DNA of 64,000 bases, from NCBI RefSeq assembly GCF_001705435.1, contig NZ_MDEN01000062.1:280533-344532 (forward strand). Reading direction: 5' to 3'. The translations under genes were made by a program, and so were the position numbers. Source of the stretch: Pseudomonas graminis (GTDB lineage Bacteria; Pseudomonadota; Gammaproteobacteria; Pseudomonadales; Pseudomonadaceae). Numbering within the stretch: the first letter of the stretch is position 1; every line of letters begins with the position of its first letter. This document shows, in pieces, positions 53,308 through 62,098 of the stretch. The notes beneath the pieces are model-generated. The model did no database searches, was not told the DNA's origin, and saw nothing but the letters and a program-made list of their open reading frames with translations.

Positions 53308-55032
53308 TCAGTCGCCACGCGTAACGCGCAGCACCTCTTCAAGGGAGGTCACGCCGGCCACCGCCTGGCGCAGGCCTTCTTCATACAGGGTGCGCAGGCC
53401 ACCACGGCGGGCCGCCTGTTCCAGCGTCGAGGCATCGGCCTGACGCATCAGCAGGCCGCGCAGTTCTTCGTTCATCACCAGCAATTCGGTGATGGCGCTG
53501 CGGCCGTGATAACCGCCGCCGGGCAATTCGCTGGCGGGGCGATACAGGGTGATGGGACGCTGATCGGTGAAGCGGTCCAGGCCGTGCTCGGCGACCAGTT
53601 CCGGCGGTGCTTCGAAGGCGATGCGCGTGAGCGGATCGAGCCTGCGCACCAGCCGCTGGGCCAGAATGCCTTTGACGGTGGAGGCGATCAGGTAGCTTTC
53701 GACGCCCATGTCCAGCAGCCGCGTGATACTCGCCGCCGCACTGTTGGTGTGCAGGGTCGAGAGCACGAGGTGACCGGTCAGGGACGATTGAATGGCGATG
53801 CGGCAGGTTTCCAGGTCACGCATCTCGCCGATCATGATCACGTCCGGGTCTTGCCGGACGATTGAGCGCAGGGCGCCGGCGAAGTCCAGACCGATGGCCG
53901 GCTTGACCTGAATCTGGTTGATGCCCTCGAGCTGATACTCGACCGGGTCTTCCACGGTGATGATCTTGCGCTCGGCGGTGTTGAGCCGTGACAGCGCGGT
54001 GTACAGCGTGGTGGTCTTGCCGGAACCGGTGGGGCCGGTGACCAGCAGAATGCCGTGGGGGTTTTCCAGCACGTCGAGGAAATTCTGCAGGCGCTCGCCG
54101 TCCATGCCCAGGCTGGGGAAGTCGAAGCTGACGGTCTGCCGGTCCAGCAGACGCATCACCACCGACTCGCCGAAACTGGTGGGCACCGTGCTCACCCGCA
54201 AATCCAGCTCTTTGCCCTGAATGCGCAGCATGATCCGGCCGTCCTGAGGCAGGCGCCGCTCGGCGATGTCCAGCCGCGCCATGATCTTCAGTCGCGAAAT
54301 AATGGCAGCTGAAGAACTGGAGGGCGGTGCTTCCGCTTCGTGGAGCACGCCGTCGATGCGGTAGCGCACTTTCAGCTGACTCTCGAAGGGCTCGATATGA
54401 ATGTCGGAAGCGCGTTGCTCGACGGCCCGCTGCAGGATCAGGTTGACCAGTCGAATGACCGGCGCCTCGGACGCGAGGTCCTTGAGGTGCTCGATGTCTT
54501 CTTTGGCGCCGTCGTGCTCGTCGAGGGTTTCGATCAGCGAGCCCATGGCTGAGCGGCCCTGGCCGTAATAACGCTCGATCAGCCCGTCGACCTCGCTGCC
54601 AGCGCCTACCGACACGTACACCGGCGCCTGGCAGGCGTAGGCCACGGCGTCCAGCCCATAGGCATTGCCCGGGTTGGCGGCCAGCACGTGCACGCCATCG
54701 GCGTGGGCGCCGATGGGCAGCAGGCGATAGTGGCGCAGAAAGCGCTCGCTCAACTCTGGCAACGGCTCGCCGGACAGCGTCACGTTTTCCGCCAGCAGCA
54801 GCGGCGCCTGCAGCGTTGAGGCCCACGCCTTGGCCAGGTCCAGTTCGGACACCAGCCCCAAGCGGGTCAGCAATTCGGTCAGCGAACTGCCTTCCGATTC
54901 CTGGGCCAGTCGCTGTGCCCGTTCCAGATCACCTGTCTTAAGCCCGGCATTGGCCAACAGCCAGGCACACAGCGCTTCGGCCGAGTGCGCGGTGAGTTGT
55001 TGGCTATTGATAGGGGACAGGGGAATGGACAC
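53308..55032 (-). CDS. gspE: type II secretion ATPase GspE
   Basis: 574 residues, first gene of the operon. N1/N2 domains (~1-220), then the ATPase core with Walker A GPTGSGKTTTLYTAL (~335), the aspartate box, and Walker B DPDVIMIGEMRDLET. The C-terminal metal-binding module that usually has two C-x-x-C pairs between QRLVR and YRGR is absent: here the sequence reads RRLDPLTRIAFEAPPELVAEHG ... PASELPGGGYHGRSAITELL with no cysteines. Hexamer in the cytoplasm, powering secretion. Promoter should lie in 55033-55136. Confidence 0.93.
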   Translation of the reverse strand: MSIPLSPINSQQLTAHSAEALCAWLLANAGLKTGDLERAQRLAQESEGSSLTELLTRLGLVSELDLAKAWASTLQAPLLLAENVTLSGEPLPELSERFLRHYRLLPIGAHADGVHVLAANPGNAYGLDAVAYACQAPVYVSVGAGSEVDGLIERYYGQGRSAMGSLIETLDEHDGAKEDIEHLKDLASEAPVIRLVNLILQRAVEQRASDIHIEPFESQLKVRYRIDGVLHEAEAPPSSSSAAIISRLKIMARLDIAERRLPQDGRIMLRIQGKELDLRVSTVPTSFGESVVMRLLDRQTVSFDFPSLGMDGERLQNFLDVLENPHGILLVTGPTGSGKTTTLYTALSRLNTAERKIITVEDPVEYQLEGINQIQVKPAIGLDFAGALRSIVRQDPDVIMIGEMRDLETCRIAIQSSLTGHLVLSTLHTNSAAASITRLLDMGVESYLIASTVKGILAQRLVRRLDPLTRIAFEAPPELVAEHGLDRFTDQRPITLYRPASELPGGGYHGRSAITELLVMNEELRGLLMRQADASTLEQAARRGGLRTLYEEGLRQAVAGVTSLEEVLRVTRGD

Positions 55033-55136
55033 AGCACCGGTTCAAATAAGAGAGGCCTCTGACGAGACCTCGGGGGGGATCAATTACATAACGTGCATAA
55101 CAGTATGCTGCTTAACAGCAACTGAACGGCAGTGCG

Positions 55137-55364
55137 TTAGTTTGTCGCAGATGAAGTGTTAGCGGACGGACGGCCACGCTTGTTTTCATCAGCCTGATTC
55201 TGTTTGGTGGCTTTTTTCACGGCTTTTGCATCTTGCGTCTGGGTCATGACGGTAGAATCTGCTGCGCCGGAGATAGTTTCCTGAGTGTCGGAATCAGCGG
55301 CCATAGTTGCAGTTGCGAACGACAGGGTCAGTGCAGCGATGGCGCCCAGTACTGGCAGTTTCAT
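55137..55364 (-). CDS. small exported protein, unknown function
   Basis: 75 residues from the ATG at 55364 (GGAG nine bases upstream). A clear signal peptide MKLPVLGAIAALTLSFATATMA is followed by a hydrophilic, disorder-prone mature part rich in Thr, Ala, Lys and Gln (DAKAVKKATKQNQADENKRGR). No cysteines, no known domain. Located between the T2SS operon start and the divergent beta-glucosidase gene; AT-richer flanks suggest its own promoter. Reminds one of small periplasmic stress proteins, but that is not an assignment. Confidence 0.6.
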   Translation of the reverse strand: MKLPVLGAIAALTLSFATATMAADSDTQETISGAADSTVMTQTQDAKAVKKATKQNQADENKRGRPSANTSSATN

Positions 55365-55491
55365 GTGTTGTTTCTCCAATGTTTGTCATGTGTTTGAAAT
55401 GATCGAAACGCTGGCTCGCAGCGCAGGTTCATCACTCGCTCGGGGAGCGAACCCCAGTATTTACGGGGTTTCAGGGGGTGAGCGGTGAAAA

Positions 55492-55523
55492 TTGCTAAAC
55501 CTACAGACCTGTAGGTTTAGCAA
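55492..55523. promoter_or_regulatory. perfect 15-bp inverted repeat (operator candidate)
   Basis: TTGCTAAACCTACAG, two bases AC, then CTGTAGGTTTAGCAA. It is perfect over 15 pairs with almost no loop and has no T run, so a dimeric-regulator site is more likely than a terminator. It lies 128 bases upstream of the start of the small exported gene on one side and 312 bases before the beta-glucosidase on the other. Confidence 0.55.
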
Positions 55524-55578
55524 GAGTTCAGATGATGTATCAAAAAATGTCGAGTTTGTTCGAGATTGATTATTTTGT

Positions 55579-55608
55579 TTGACATCAATTGAAAACAATT
55601 GCCTTAAT
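55579..55608 (+). promoter_or_regulatory. sigma70-like promoter candidate for the GH3 gene
   Basis: TTGACA (55579-55584), an 18-base spacer, then CTTAAT (55603-55608). The spacer holds CAATTG twice (55586-55591 and 55596-55601), possible regulator half-sites. It would give a long leader of about 220 bases. Confidence 0.4.
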
Positions 55609-55834
55609 TTAAACGTCTCGGGCAATGCTCGTGCAGTTGGGTGGCTCATCGCCATTAACATAAGTTACAGAAGATCATATTGCCCTTACTCATCGTCCTG
55701 TTATAACGCCACTTTCCGTTCGCCGATGTTCTTTCGAGAAATATCGGTATAGGCAGCGTATTGCCTGAAAACAAAGGCTTGTGGCGTGTCAACTGCGACA
55801 AATGAGCGCGGGTGGTACTTGGAGAGCGTCCCCT

Positions 55835-58576
55835 ATGCGAAACCGTAAAACTTTCGGTGCCCACTCGGCACTGGCTTTGTTGAGCCTGGCCATCTGCCAC
55901 GCCAACGCAGCCGACACCACCACCCAAGAGCAACTCGCTGCCAAGGAACTGCGCGCGGACAAAGCCGCAGAAAAAACCCTGGCGAAGATGACTCAGGAAG
56001 AAAAGCTGGCCTACATCGGCGGCATCGGCGGCTGGGACGTCAAACCGCTCAGCCAGTACGGCGTACCACAGATCCACGGCGCTGACGGCGGCGCAGGTAT
56101 CCGTTACACCAGCGAAGGCAACGATCCGGGCGTGGTCTATCCGTCCGGCCCGAACCTGGCGTCCACCTTCAACCCGCGCCGCGCCATCGATTTCGGCCGC
56201 GCCCTAGGCTACGACACCGCCAGCGGCGGCTACCAGTTCGTCACCGGCCCGGGCATGAACCTGTACCGCATGCCGTGGAGCGGCCGCGCCTTCGAATACC
56301 TCTCCGGTGAAGACCCGTTCCTCGGCGCCAGCCTGGGTCCTGCGGTGATCAACGGTATCCAGCAGCGTCGCGTCTGGGCGGAAGCCAAGCACTACGCCGG
56401 TAACGACCAGGAAACCAACCGCTTCATCCTGAATCAGGTCATGCCTGAGCGCGTCCTGCGCGAGATGACCCTGCCGCCGTTCGAATCCGCCACCAAGAAC
56501 AGCACCGTGGCGATGATGATGTGCTCGTTCCAGAAAGTGAACGGCGAGTACGCATGCGAGAACAAGCACCTGATCGCCGACATCCTGAAAAAGGAATGGG
56601 GCTTCAAGGGTCTGGTACAGAGTGACTACAACGCCGTCGTCCACGGTCTGCCAGCGGCACAAGCCGGCACCGACCTGGACATGATGGGCGGCCAGATGAA
56701 CAGCAAGGTGCTCAAGCCTTACCTGGACAGTGGCGAGCTGGACATGGCGACCATCGACGACAAGGTCCGCCGCATCCTGAAGAACATCTACCTGTACCAG
56801 TTCGACAAGTTCGCACCGCTGACCACGCACAACATGAACAGCGCTACCAGCAACAAGGTCGCCCTGAACATCGCTCGCGAAGGTATCGTGCTGCTGAAAA
56901 ACCAGGGCGACGTGCTGCCGCTGGACAAGAACAAGGTCAAGCGCATCGCCGTCGTTGGCGACCTGGCCAAGTACGCGCCGCCGACCGGTTTCGGCAGTGC
57001 TCACGTTGACGCCACCCGTTACATCAGCGAGCTGAGCGGTCTGCGCCAGATCGCACCGGGTGCTCAGGTGGAGTTCCTCGACAGCCTGTCCCTTGACCCG
57101 ACAGCGATGCACTGGACCACCACCGACAGCAAAGGCAACAGCGTTGCGGGCATGAAGACCGAGTACTTCAACAACGCCACCTGGTCCGGCGATCCTTCGG
57201 CCACCCAGATTGACACTTACGTCAACCTGGACTGGTCCACCGACAGCGTGCCGAGCAACGGCGACACCGCCAACACCTCGATTCGCTGGAGCGGTCAGGT
57301 CACCCCGACCATCAGCGGCGACCAGGTCTTCAAAATCCGTGCCGACGGCGCTGTGCGTCTGTGGGTCAACGGCGAGAAGGTCATCGACAACGGCGACGGT
57401 GAGAACATCACCAACAAGAGCATTCCGCCGACCATCCCTGTTTCCGGCAAGATCAAGCTGGAAGCCGGCAAGGCCTACGACGTGAAGCTTGAGTACTCGC
57501 GCCGTGACGGCTACCTGTCGACCATGGGCGGCCTGGTGGGCGTGCAGATGTCGACCGCTTCGCTGACCGCACCTTCCGACCTGTCGCAATACGACGCGGT
57601 CGTGGTTGCCGTCGGTAACAGCGCTGAATACGAAGGTGAAGGTTTCGACCACAGCTTCGATCTGCCTGAATACCAGAACGAACTGATCCAGAACATCGCC
57701 AAGGCCAACCCGAACACCGTGGTGACCATGCACGGCGGTACCGCGCTGAAAATGAGCGACTGGATCGACCAGGTTCCGGCTGCGTTGCACGCGTTCTACC
57801 CAGGTCAGAACGGTGGTCAGGCCCTGGCCGAGATCCTGTTCGGCAAGGTCAACCCGTCGGGCAAGCTGCCGATCAGTATCGAGCGCAACATCGAAGACAA
57901 TCCGCTGTATAAGGATTTCCCGGCCTTCGATAACACACGCACCAAGGTCAAGGAAATCACCTACGCCCACGACCTGACCATGCTCGGCTACCGTGGCTAC
58001 GACAAGACCAACACCAAACCGCTGTTCGCGTTCGGTCACGGCCTGTCGTACACCCAGTTCACCTACAACAACATCTCGGTCACCCCGGGCGTTGCAGTGG
58101 GCAACACGCCGATCAAGGTCTCGTTCGACCTGACCAACAGCGGCAAGCGTGCCGGTTCCGAAGTCGCCGAGCTGTACGTCGGCCAGCAGAACCCGACCGT
58201 CGAGCGCGCCGTCAAAGAGCTGAAAGGCTACAAGAAGGTCTTCCTGCAGCCGGGCGAAACCCGTCACGTCACCATCGAACTCAACGATCGTTCGCTGGCG
58301 TACTTCGACGAGGCAAGCAAGCAGTGGGTGATCGATGCCGACACCTTCAACATCAGCCTGGGCGCGGCCTCGGACGACATCCGTCTGAACGCCAAGCTGG
58401 TCAACTCGTTCCGCCAGGAACTGTCGACCACCACCAGCAACCCGCTGCCACGTTCGGCGCTGAACTCGGTCAAAGTGACCCTGCCAGCGGTGAAGACCGG
58501 CGGTGTGCTTGATCAGGCCGAAGGCACCGACGCAGCCGATGGCAACAGCGACTACGACGGCAACACCGAGTACTGA
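55835..58576 (+). CDS. secreted GH3 beta-glucosidase with PA14 insert
   Basis: 913 residues from the ATG at 55835 (MRNRKTFGAHSALALLSLAI...HANA signal peptide, cleavage about residue 25). The GH3 N-terminal barrel has IHGADGGAGIRY, KHYAGNDQETNR and the nucleophile Asp in LVQSDYNAVV (~263). The C-terminal sandwich begins near 340 and is interrupted by a PA14 carbohydrate-binding domain (~440-575, TEYFNNATWSGDP to GGLVGVQM). A fibronectin-III-like end follows FGHGLSYTQF. It probably hydrolyses beta-glucosides from plant or microbial polysaccharide. Codon use is strongly biased, as in highly expressed genes. It lies beside the T2SS operon, a possible export route. Followed by a strong terminator. 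Confidence 0.92.
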   Translation: MRNRKTFGAHSALALLSLAICHANAADTTTQEQLAAKELRADKAAEKTLAKMTQEEKLAYIGGIGGWDVKPLSQYGVPQIHGADGGAGIRYTSEGNDPGVVYPSGPNLASTFNPRRAIDFGRALGYDTASGGYQFVTGPGMNLYRMPWSGRAFEYLSGEDPFLGASLGPAVINGIQQRRVWAEAKHYAGNDQETNRFILNQVMPERVLREMTLPPFESATKNSTVAMMMCSFQKVNGEYACENKHLIADILKKEWGFKGLVQSDYNAVVHGLPAAQAGTDLDMMGGQMNSKVLKPYLDSGELDMATIDDKVRRILKNIYLYQFDKFAPLTTHNMNSATSNKVALNIAREGIVLLKNQGDVLPLDKNKVKRIAVVGDLAKYAPPTGFGSAHVDATRYISELSGLRQIAPGAQVEFLDSLSLDPTAMHWTTTDSKGNSVAGMKTEYFNNATWSGDPSATQIDTYVNLDWSTDSVPSNGDTANTSIRWSGQVTPTISGDQVFKIRADGAVRLWVNGEKVIDNGDGENITNKSIPPTIPVSGKIKLEAGKAYDVKLEYSRRDGYLSTMGGLVGVQMSTASLTAPSDLSQYDAVVVAVGNSAEYEGEGFDHSFDLPEYQNELIQNIAKANPNTVVTMHGGTALKMSDWIDQVPAALHAFYPGQNGGQALAEILFGKVNPSGKLPISIERNIEDNPLYKDFPAFDNTRTKVKEITYAHDLTMLGYRGYDKTNTKPLFAFGHGLSYTQFTYNNISVTPGVAVGNTPIKVSFDLTNSGKRAGSEVAELYVGQQNPTVERAVKELKGYKKVFLQPGETRHVTIELNDRSLAYFDEASKQWVIDADTFNISLGAASDDIRLNAKLVNSFRQELSTTTSNPLPRSALNSVKVTLPAVKTGGVLDQAEGTDAADGNSDYDGNTEY

Positions 58577-58683
58577 GTGATCACAACGGGAAAGGGCTGA
58601 AACACTGGCCGGTGTCGGGATCTGATCCCGGTGCTGGCTGAGGCCTGAACCCGCGTGGCAACTTGAGCTCGAGTGACAGAGAG

Positions 58684-58722
58684 TGAGGCGATCCGGCCAG
58701 CCCGGATCGCCTCATTTTTTTT
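58684..58722 (+). terminator. rho-independent terminator after the GH3 gene
   Basis: TGAGGCGATCCGG, loop CCAGC, CCGGATCGCCTCA, then eight T. A 13-base-pair GC-rich stem with T tail; its T run abuts the stop codon of the convergent tetR gene. Confidence 0.9.
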
Positions 58723-59347
58723 AGGCGCGGATAGCGCGCTCGACCTGGGCCATGTAACTGTCGAAACGCTGCACCAGATCCACTTTGTCCGGGAAGCGCA
58801 GCCACTGCAGCTGCAACCCGTCCATCATCGCCAGTATCTGGTGGATGAGCGCATCCAGGTCCACATCCCCACGCACCTCGCCGGTGGCCACCAGATGATC
58901 GAGCCGTGCCCGCATGCGCCCGTGAATCGTCACGTAGCGAGACTGAAACCACTCCCACCCCGGATGACTCTCCACCAGGCTTTCGGCATTGAGCATGCTG
59001 AACGCGCGAATCACGCCGGGCGCCGTCGCGCTGGAACGGTTGATCTGCCGCAGGCCGCTGACGAAGCCCTGCAGCGTCGGCTCGTTGTGCAGGCTGCTGA
59101 TCACCTTGTGGTTGACCTCGTCGCGGCGCGCGAGCACGCCCATCAGCAAGGCGACCTTGTTCGGAAAGTGGTGCAGCACGCCCGCCACCGAGATGCCGGC
59201 GATGTCGGCGATGCGGGCAATGGAGGAACCGGTGTAGCCCTCCAGTGAAAACAGTTGCAGCGCGGCGTCGAGAAGTTCTTCGCGGCGCTTTTCACCCTTG
59301 GGTGCGCGACGGGTGCGGGGGAGTGTGTCTGACGTATTTCCTGTCAT
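58721..59347 (-). CDS. TetR/AcrR family transcriptional regulator
   Basis: 208 residues. LLDAALQLFSLEGYTGSSIARIADIAGISVAGVLHHFPNKVALL is the N-terminal helix-turn-helix domain; the rest is an all-helical ligand domain. Convergent with the beta-glucosidase gene, so not clearly its regulator. Its own target is unknown; the 289-base upstream gap to 59637 shows no strong operator that I could pick out. Confidence 0.88.
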   Translation of the reverse strand: MTGNTSDTLPRTRRAPKGEKRREELLDAALQLFSLEGYTGSSIARIADIAGISVAGVLHHFPNKVALLMGVLARRDEVNHKVISSLHNEPTLQGFVSGLRQINRSSATAPGVIRAFSMLNAESLVESHPGWEWFQSRYVTIHGRMRARLDHLVATGEVRGDVDLDALIHQILAMMDGLQLQWLRFPDKVDLVQRFDSYMAQVERAIRA

Positions 59348-59636
59348 CGGGTTTACCTGGCGTCTCCATGATTTGCAGGTGTCTGGGCGATTCAGCAGGC
59401 CTTTCCCGTAGCCGGATTGCGAGGCGCAAAAGGCAAAACGGGCGCGGCACGTCGTCGCGGCGGCTGAAACGGCACGCTCTGTTTAAGGGCGCAACCGGAT
59501 TTTGGCAAGCGAAAACTGATATTCAGGACTGTCGGCGAGCGGGCACCACCGTTCGGGTGAGGCCCTTCCAGAAAGTGGGAACTCCCGTCGCGCGTGCCTC
59601 TCCTTTGAAGTAACTGACCCACAAGGAGGATCCACT

Positions 59637-59858
59637 GTGAACGAACAAGCCAATCCCGGAATCGCCTATCTGATCGAATGTGCCCAGGAGACGACGATCG
59701 ATTCGCGGCTGTTTGCCAATTACGAAGCCCTGGCCGAAGCGGGCGGGCTCGTTCCCCAAGAATACTTGATCAAGGTGGCACGCGAGACCACGGCCGGCCC
59801 CAAGCAGCAATTGTTGATCAGGCTGATCGGCCGAGCCAGTCGCGCACAGGTCCACTGA
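59637..59858 (+). CDS. small conserved-looking protein, unknown function
   Basis: 73 residues from a GTG at 59637, supported by a near-perfect AAGGAGGA six bases upstream. Mostly helical by composition (IAYLIECAQETTIDSRLFANYEALAEAGG, then QQLLIRLIGRAS); no signal peptide or motif known to me. The strong ribosome site and normal codon use argue that it is real. Isolated, facing the DUF2256 gene. Confidence 0.6.
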   Translation: MNEQANPGIAYLIECAQETTIDSRLFANYEALAEAGGLVPQEYLIKVARETTAGPKQQLLIRLIGRASRAQVH

Positions 59859-59905
59859 TCAGGCGGGGCACCCCGTGTGGGCCCACTGACGCCGATTGAA
59901 CCCTT

Positions 59906-60046
59906 TCACGACTCGGAGCGCTTGCCCCGCCGGCAGCGCTCCGAGCAGTAACGCACCTCATCCCAGCAGCGCGCCCATTTTTTCCGCCAGGTGAACGGCA
60001 GTCCGCAGACCACGCAGGTTTTCACGGGCAGCTCGCTCTTCTTCAA
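59906..60046 (-). CDS. DUF2256 zinc-ribbon-like small protein
   Basis: 46 residues started at a TTG (60046) that overlaps the stop of the photolyase-like gene (TTGA) and has GGAG seven bases before it. The frame is open further upstream, but that part overlaps the other gene without homology. [32 protein letters not shown] is DUF2256, with C-x-x-C and C-x-x-x-C probably binding zinc. The family is commonly found beside cryptochrome/photolyase-like genes, as here. Confidence 0.8.
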   Translation of the reverse strand: MKKSELPVKTCVVCGLPFTWRKKWARCWDEVRYCSERCRRGKRSES

Positions 60047-61581
60047 ATCGCCTCTCCGGCGTCGAGTTTGCCCAGCAGCGACTCGCCCCTTTGCCACAGC
60101 GCGTCCTGCTTCGCCTCGGTCATCCGATCAAGATTTTTGTAGACCATGCCCATGCGTTGATTGGCACGCAGCAGGTTGCTGTGGCGCATTACGAAATGCC
60201 AGTACAGCGAATTGAACGGGCAAGCGTCTTCCGTGGTGCTTTCCTTAACCTTGTAGGCGCAGGTGCCGCAGTAGTCGGACATGCGCTTGATGTACTGGCC
60301 GCTGGCGCAATAGGGCTTGGAACCCAAATAGCCGCCATCGGCGTGCATGACCATGCCGAGGGTGTTGGGCAGCTCCACCCATTCGAAGGCGTCCGTGTAG
60401 ATCGCCAGGTACCACTCGCAGATTTGCGTGGGTGCGATGCCGGCCAGCAGGGCGAAGTTGCCGGTGACCATCAACCGCTGAATGTGATGGGCGTAGGCGT
60501 GTTCAAGACTCTGGCCGATGGCCTGGCTCATGCAGTTCATTTTGGTCTGGCCGGTCCAGTAGAACTCTGGCAGCGCGCGGGTGTTGCCGAATGCGTTGCC
60601 GTCGGCGTAGTCCGGCATGTTCAGCCAGTAAACCCCACGCACGTACTCCCGCCAGCCGATCAGTTGGCGGATGAACCCCTCGGCGGCGTTCAGCGCGACG
60701 CCGCCCGACCAGTACGCCGACTCCACATCGCTGCACAGCTGGCGCAGGTCGAGCAAGCCGATGTTCAGCGCCGCGCTGATGCGCGCGTGGAACAGGAAAG
60801 GCTCATCGATGGCCATGGCGTCCTGATAGTCGCCAAACGCCGCCAGCCCGTAATCGAGGAAGTACTGCCACAGGGCCTGGGCGTCGGCGTGGGTTACCGG
60901 GTAGTCGAAATTGTCCAGCGAGCCGTAGTGGCCGGAGAACCGTTCACCCACCAGTTCCAGCACGTCGCGGGTGATGGCGTCCGGGGCGAAACGCGCGGGG
61001 TAGGGCGCGGAGACTTTCTTCGGCAGCGCCTTGCGGTTTTCGGCGTCGAAGTTCCAGGCACCGCCCACCGGCGTGCCGTCGCTGTTGAGCAGCAGCCGCT
61101 GCTTGCGGCGCATTTCGCGGTAGAAGAACTCCATGCGCAGCTGAACCTTGCCGCTGGCCCATTGGGCGAACGCTTCGCGTGAGCACAGAAAGCGCGTGTC
61201 GCTGTGCCAGACCAGCGGCAGGCCGCATGCTCTGACCGAGTGCTCCAGACGCCAGTCGCCGCACTCGGTGGCGTGGACTTCCTCGGCCTGCAATGACGCG
61301 TGCCAGCGCTGCAATTCGGTCGGCACCGAGCCGGTGTTCAGCGCATCGTCCAGCGTCACGTACTGGACGATGATGCCGCGCTCCTGCAGCGCCTGGGCGA
61401 AATGGCGCATGGCGCTGAAGATCAGGGCGATTTTTTGCGGGTGATGGGGGACATGGGTGGCTTCTTCCATGACCTCGACCATCAGCACGGCATCGCGTGC
61501 GGGGTCCAGCTCGGCGAGGGAAGCCAGGTCGAACGACAACTGGTCGCCGAGGACCAGGCACAGACGGCGGACAGGCATCAT
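60043..61581 (-). CDS. cryptochrome/photolyase family protein (FeS-BCP type)
   Basis: 512 residues. The opening [18 protein letters not shown] and the later [20 protein letters not shown] are typical of the FeS-containing bacterial cryptochrome/photolyase group, some of which repair (6-4) photoproducts. The FAD domain has [18 protein letters not shown]. Cysteines for a [4Fe-4S] cluster are seen in KMNCMSQ and [19 protein letters not shown]. Length matches the family (~500). Light-dependent DNA repair or signalling in the cytoplasm. Translationally coupled to the DUF2256 gene. Confidence 0.9.
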   Translation of the reverse strand: MMPVRRLCLVLGDQLSFDLASLAELDPARDAVLMVEVMEEATHVPHHPQKIALIFSAMRHFAQALQERGIIVQYVTLDDALNTGSVPTELQRWHASLQAEEVHATECGDWRLEHSVRACGLPLVWHSDTRFLCSREAFAQWASGKVQLRMEFFYREMRRKQRLLLNSDGTPVGGAWNFDAENRKALPKKVSAPYPARFAPDAITRDVLELVGERFSGHYGSLDNFDYPVTHADAQALWQYFLDYGLAAFGDYQDAMAIDEPFLFHARISAALNIGLLDLRQLCSDVESAYWSGGVALNAAEGFIRQLIGWREYVRGVYWLNMPDYADGNAFGNTRALPEFYWTGQTKMNCMSQAIGQSLEHAYAHHIQRLMVTGNFALLAGIAPTQICEWYLAIYTDAFEWVELPNTLGMVMHADGGYLGSKPYCASGQYIKRMSDYCGTCAYKVKESTTEDACPFNSLYWHFVMRHSNLLRANQRMGMVYKNLDRMTEAKQDALWQRGESLLGKLDAGEAI

Positions 61582-61711
61582 GGGCAGGTCTCTGGTGACA
61601 AGGACGGTTTGCCGGGCATCGGCTTTGCCTGGGTGTGAGCGGCAGGGGGCGAGTGAAGGTAGGGCAAGGGATTCCTGAATGGCGGCAAATGATGGCAGGG
61701 AAGGGAGTGAA

Positions 61712-61739
61712 GCGCCGAGCAGAGCGTTCTGCCCGGCGC
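61712..61739. terminator. hairpin downstream of the emfourin gene
   Basis: GCGCCGAGCAGA, loop GCGT, TCTGCCCGGCGC: twelve positions with one mismatch. No T run on the minus strand, so it may only be a weak terminator or an RNA-stabilising stem. Confidence 0.4.
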
Positions 61740-61767
61740 GCAGTCAGGGGTCCAGGCGGTCAGGGGG

Positions 61768-62073
61768 CTATCCGGACACGTGGCGCCTGACGCACTGCAT
61801 CAGGCCTTGCAACGGACCGGACTCCACCGGGGCGGGGACGCAGACCGTGCGCTCCCGGTCGCCTTCGCTGATGGTCAGCGTGTAATGCTGCATGCCGCGC
61901 AACGCACGGGCCGGGCGCCGACCTTCCGGCAACGCGAAGAACTCGGACGCGTCGACCAACTGCCGCAGCTCTCGCTGGTCGGGTTCGGGCAGGGCGTCCA
62001 CTTCGATGGTGTTGGGCTTGTTCAGCCCGGGAAAAAAGGCGACCCCGCCGCTTTCGCTGAATGAGATACGCAT
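61768..62073 (-). CDS. emfourin-like inhibitor of protealysin
   Basis: 101 residues. The pattern MRISFSESGGVAFFPGLN, then ELRQLVDASEFFALPE and YTLTISEGDRERTVCVPA, matches the protealysin inhibitor emfourin described from Serratia. It follows the M4 protease gene by 25 bases on the same strand, the same bicistronic order. Emfourin is a slow, tight-binding cytoplasmic inhibitor of the protease. No signal peptide, consistent with the leaderless protease. Confidence 0.8.
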   Translation of the reverse strand: MRISFSESGGVAFFPGLNKPNTIEVDALPEPDQRELRQLVDASEFFALPEGRRPARALRGMQHYTLTISEGDRERTVCVPAPVESGPLQGLMQCVRRHVSG

Positions 62074-62098
62074 GTGGGTGGTTCCTCGTCATGGCGGG

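Larger units (their letters stand above)
55365..55834. other. divergent intergenic region upstream of the GH3 gene
   Basis: 470 bases, AT-rich, with a perfect 32-base palindrome and a sigma70-like promoter (separate entries). Short frames inside it lack support. The ribosome site GGAG precedes the beta-glucosidase ATG by ten bases. Confidence 0.55.

Noticed and set aside
56204..58267. 687-codon minus-strand frame opposite the GH3 gene
   Set aside because: Antisense shadow created by the extreme codon bias of the beta-glucosidase; no motifs or ribosome site.
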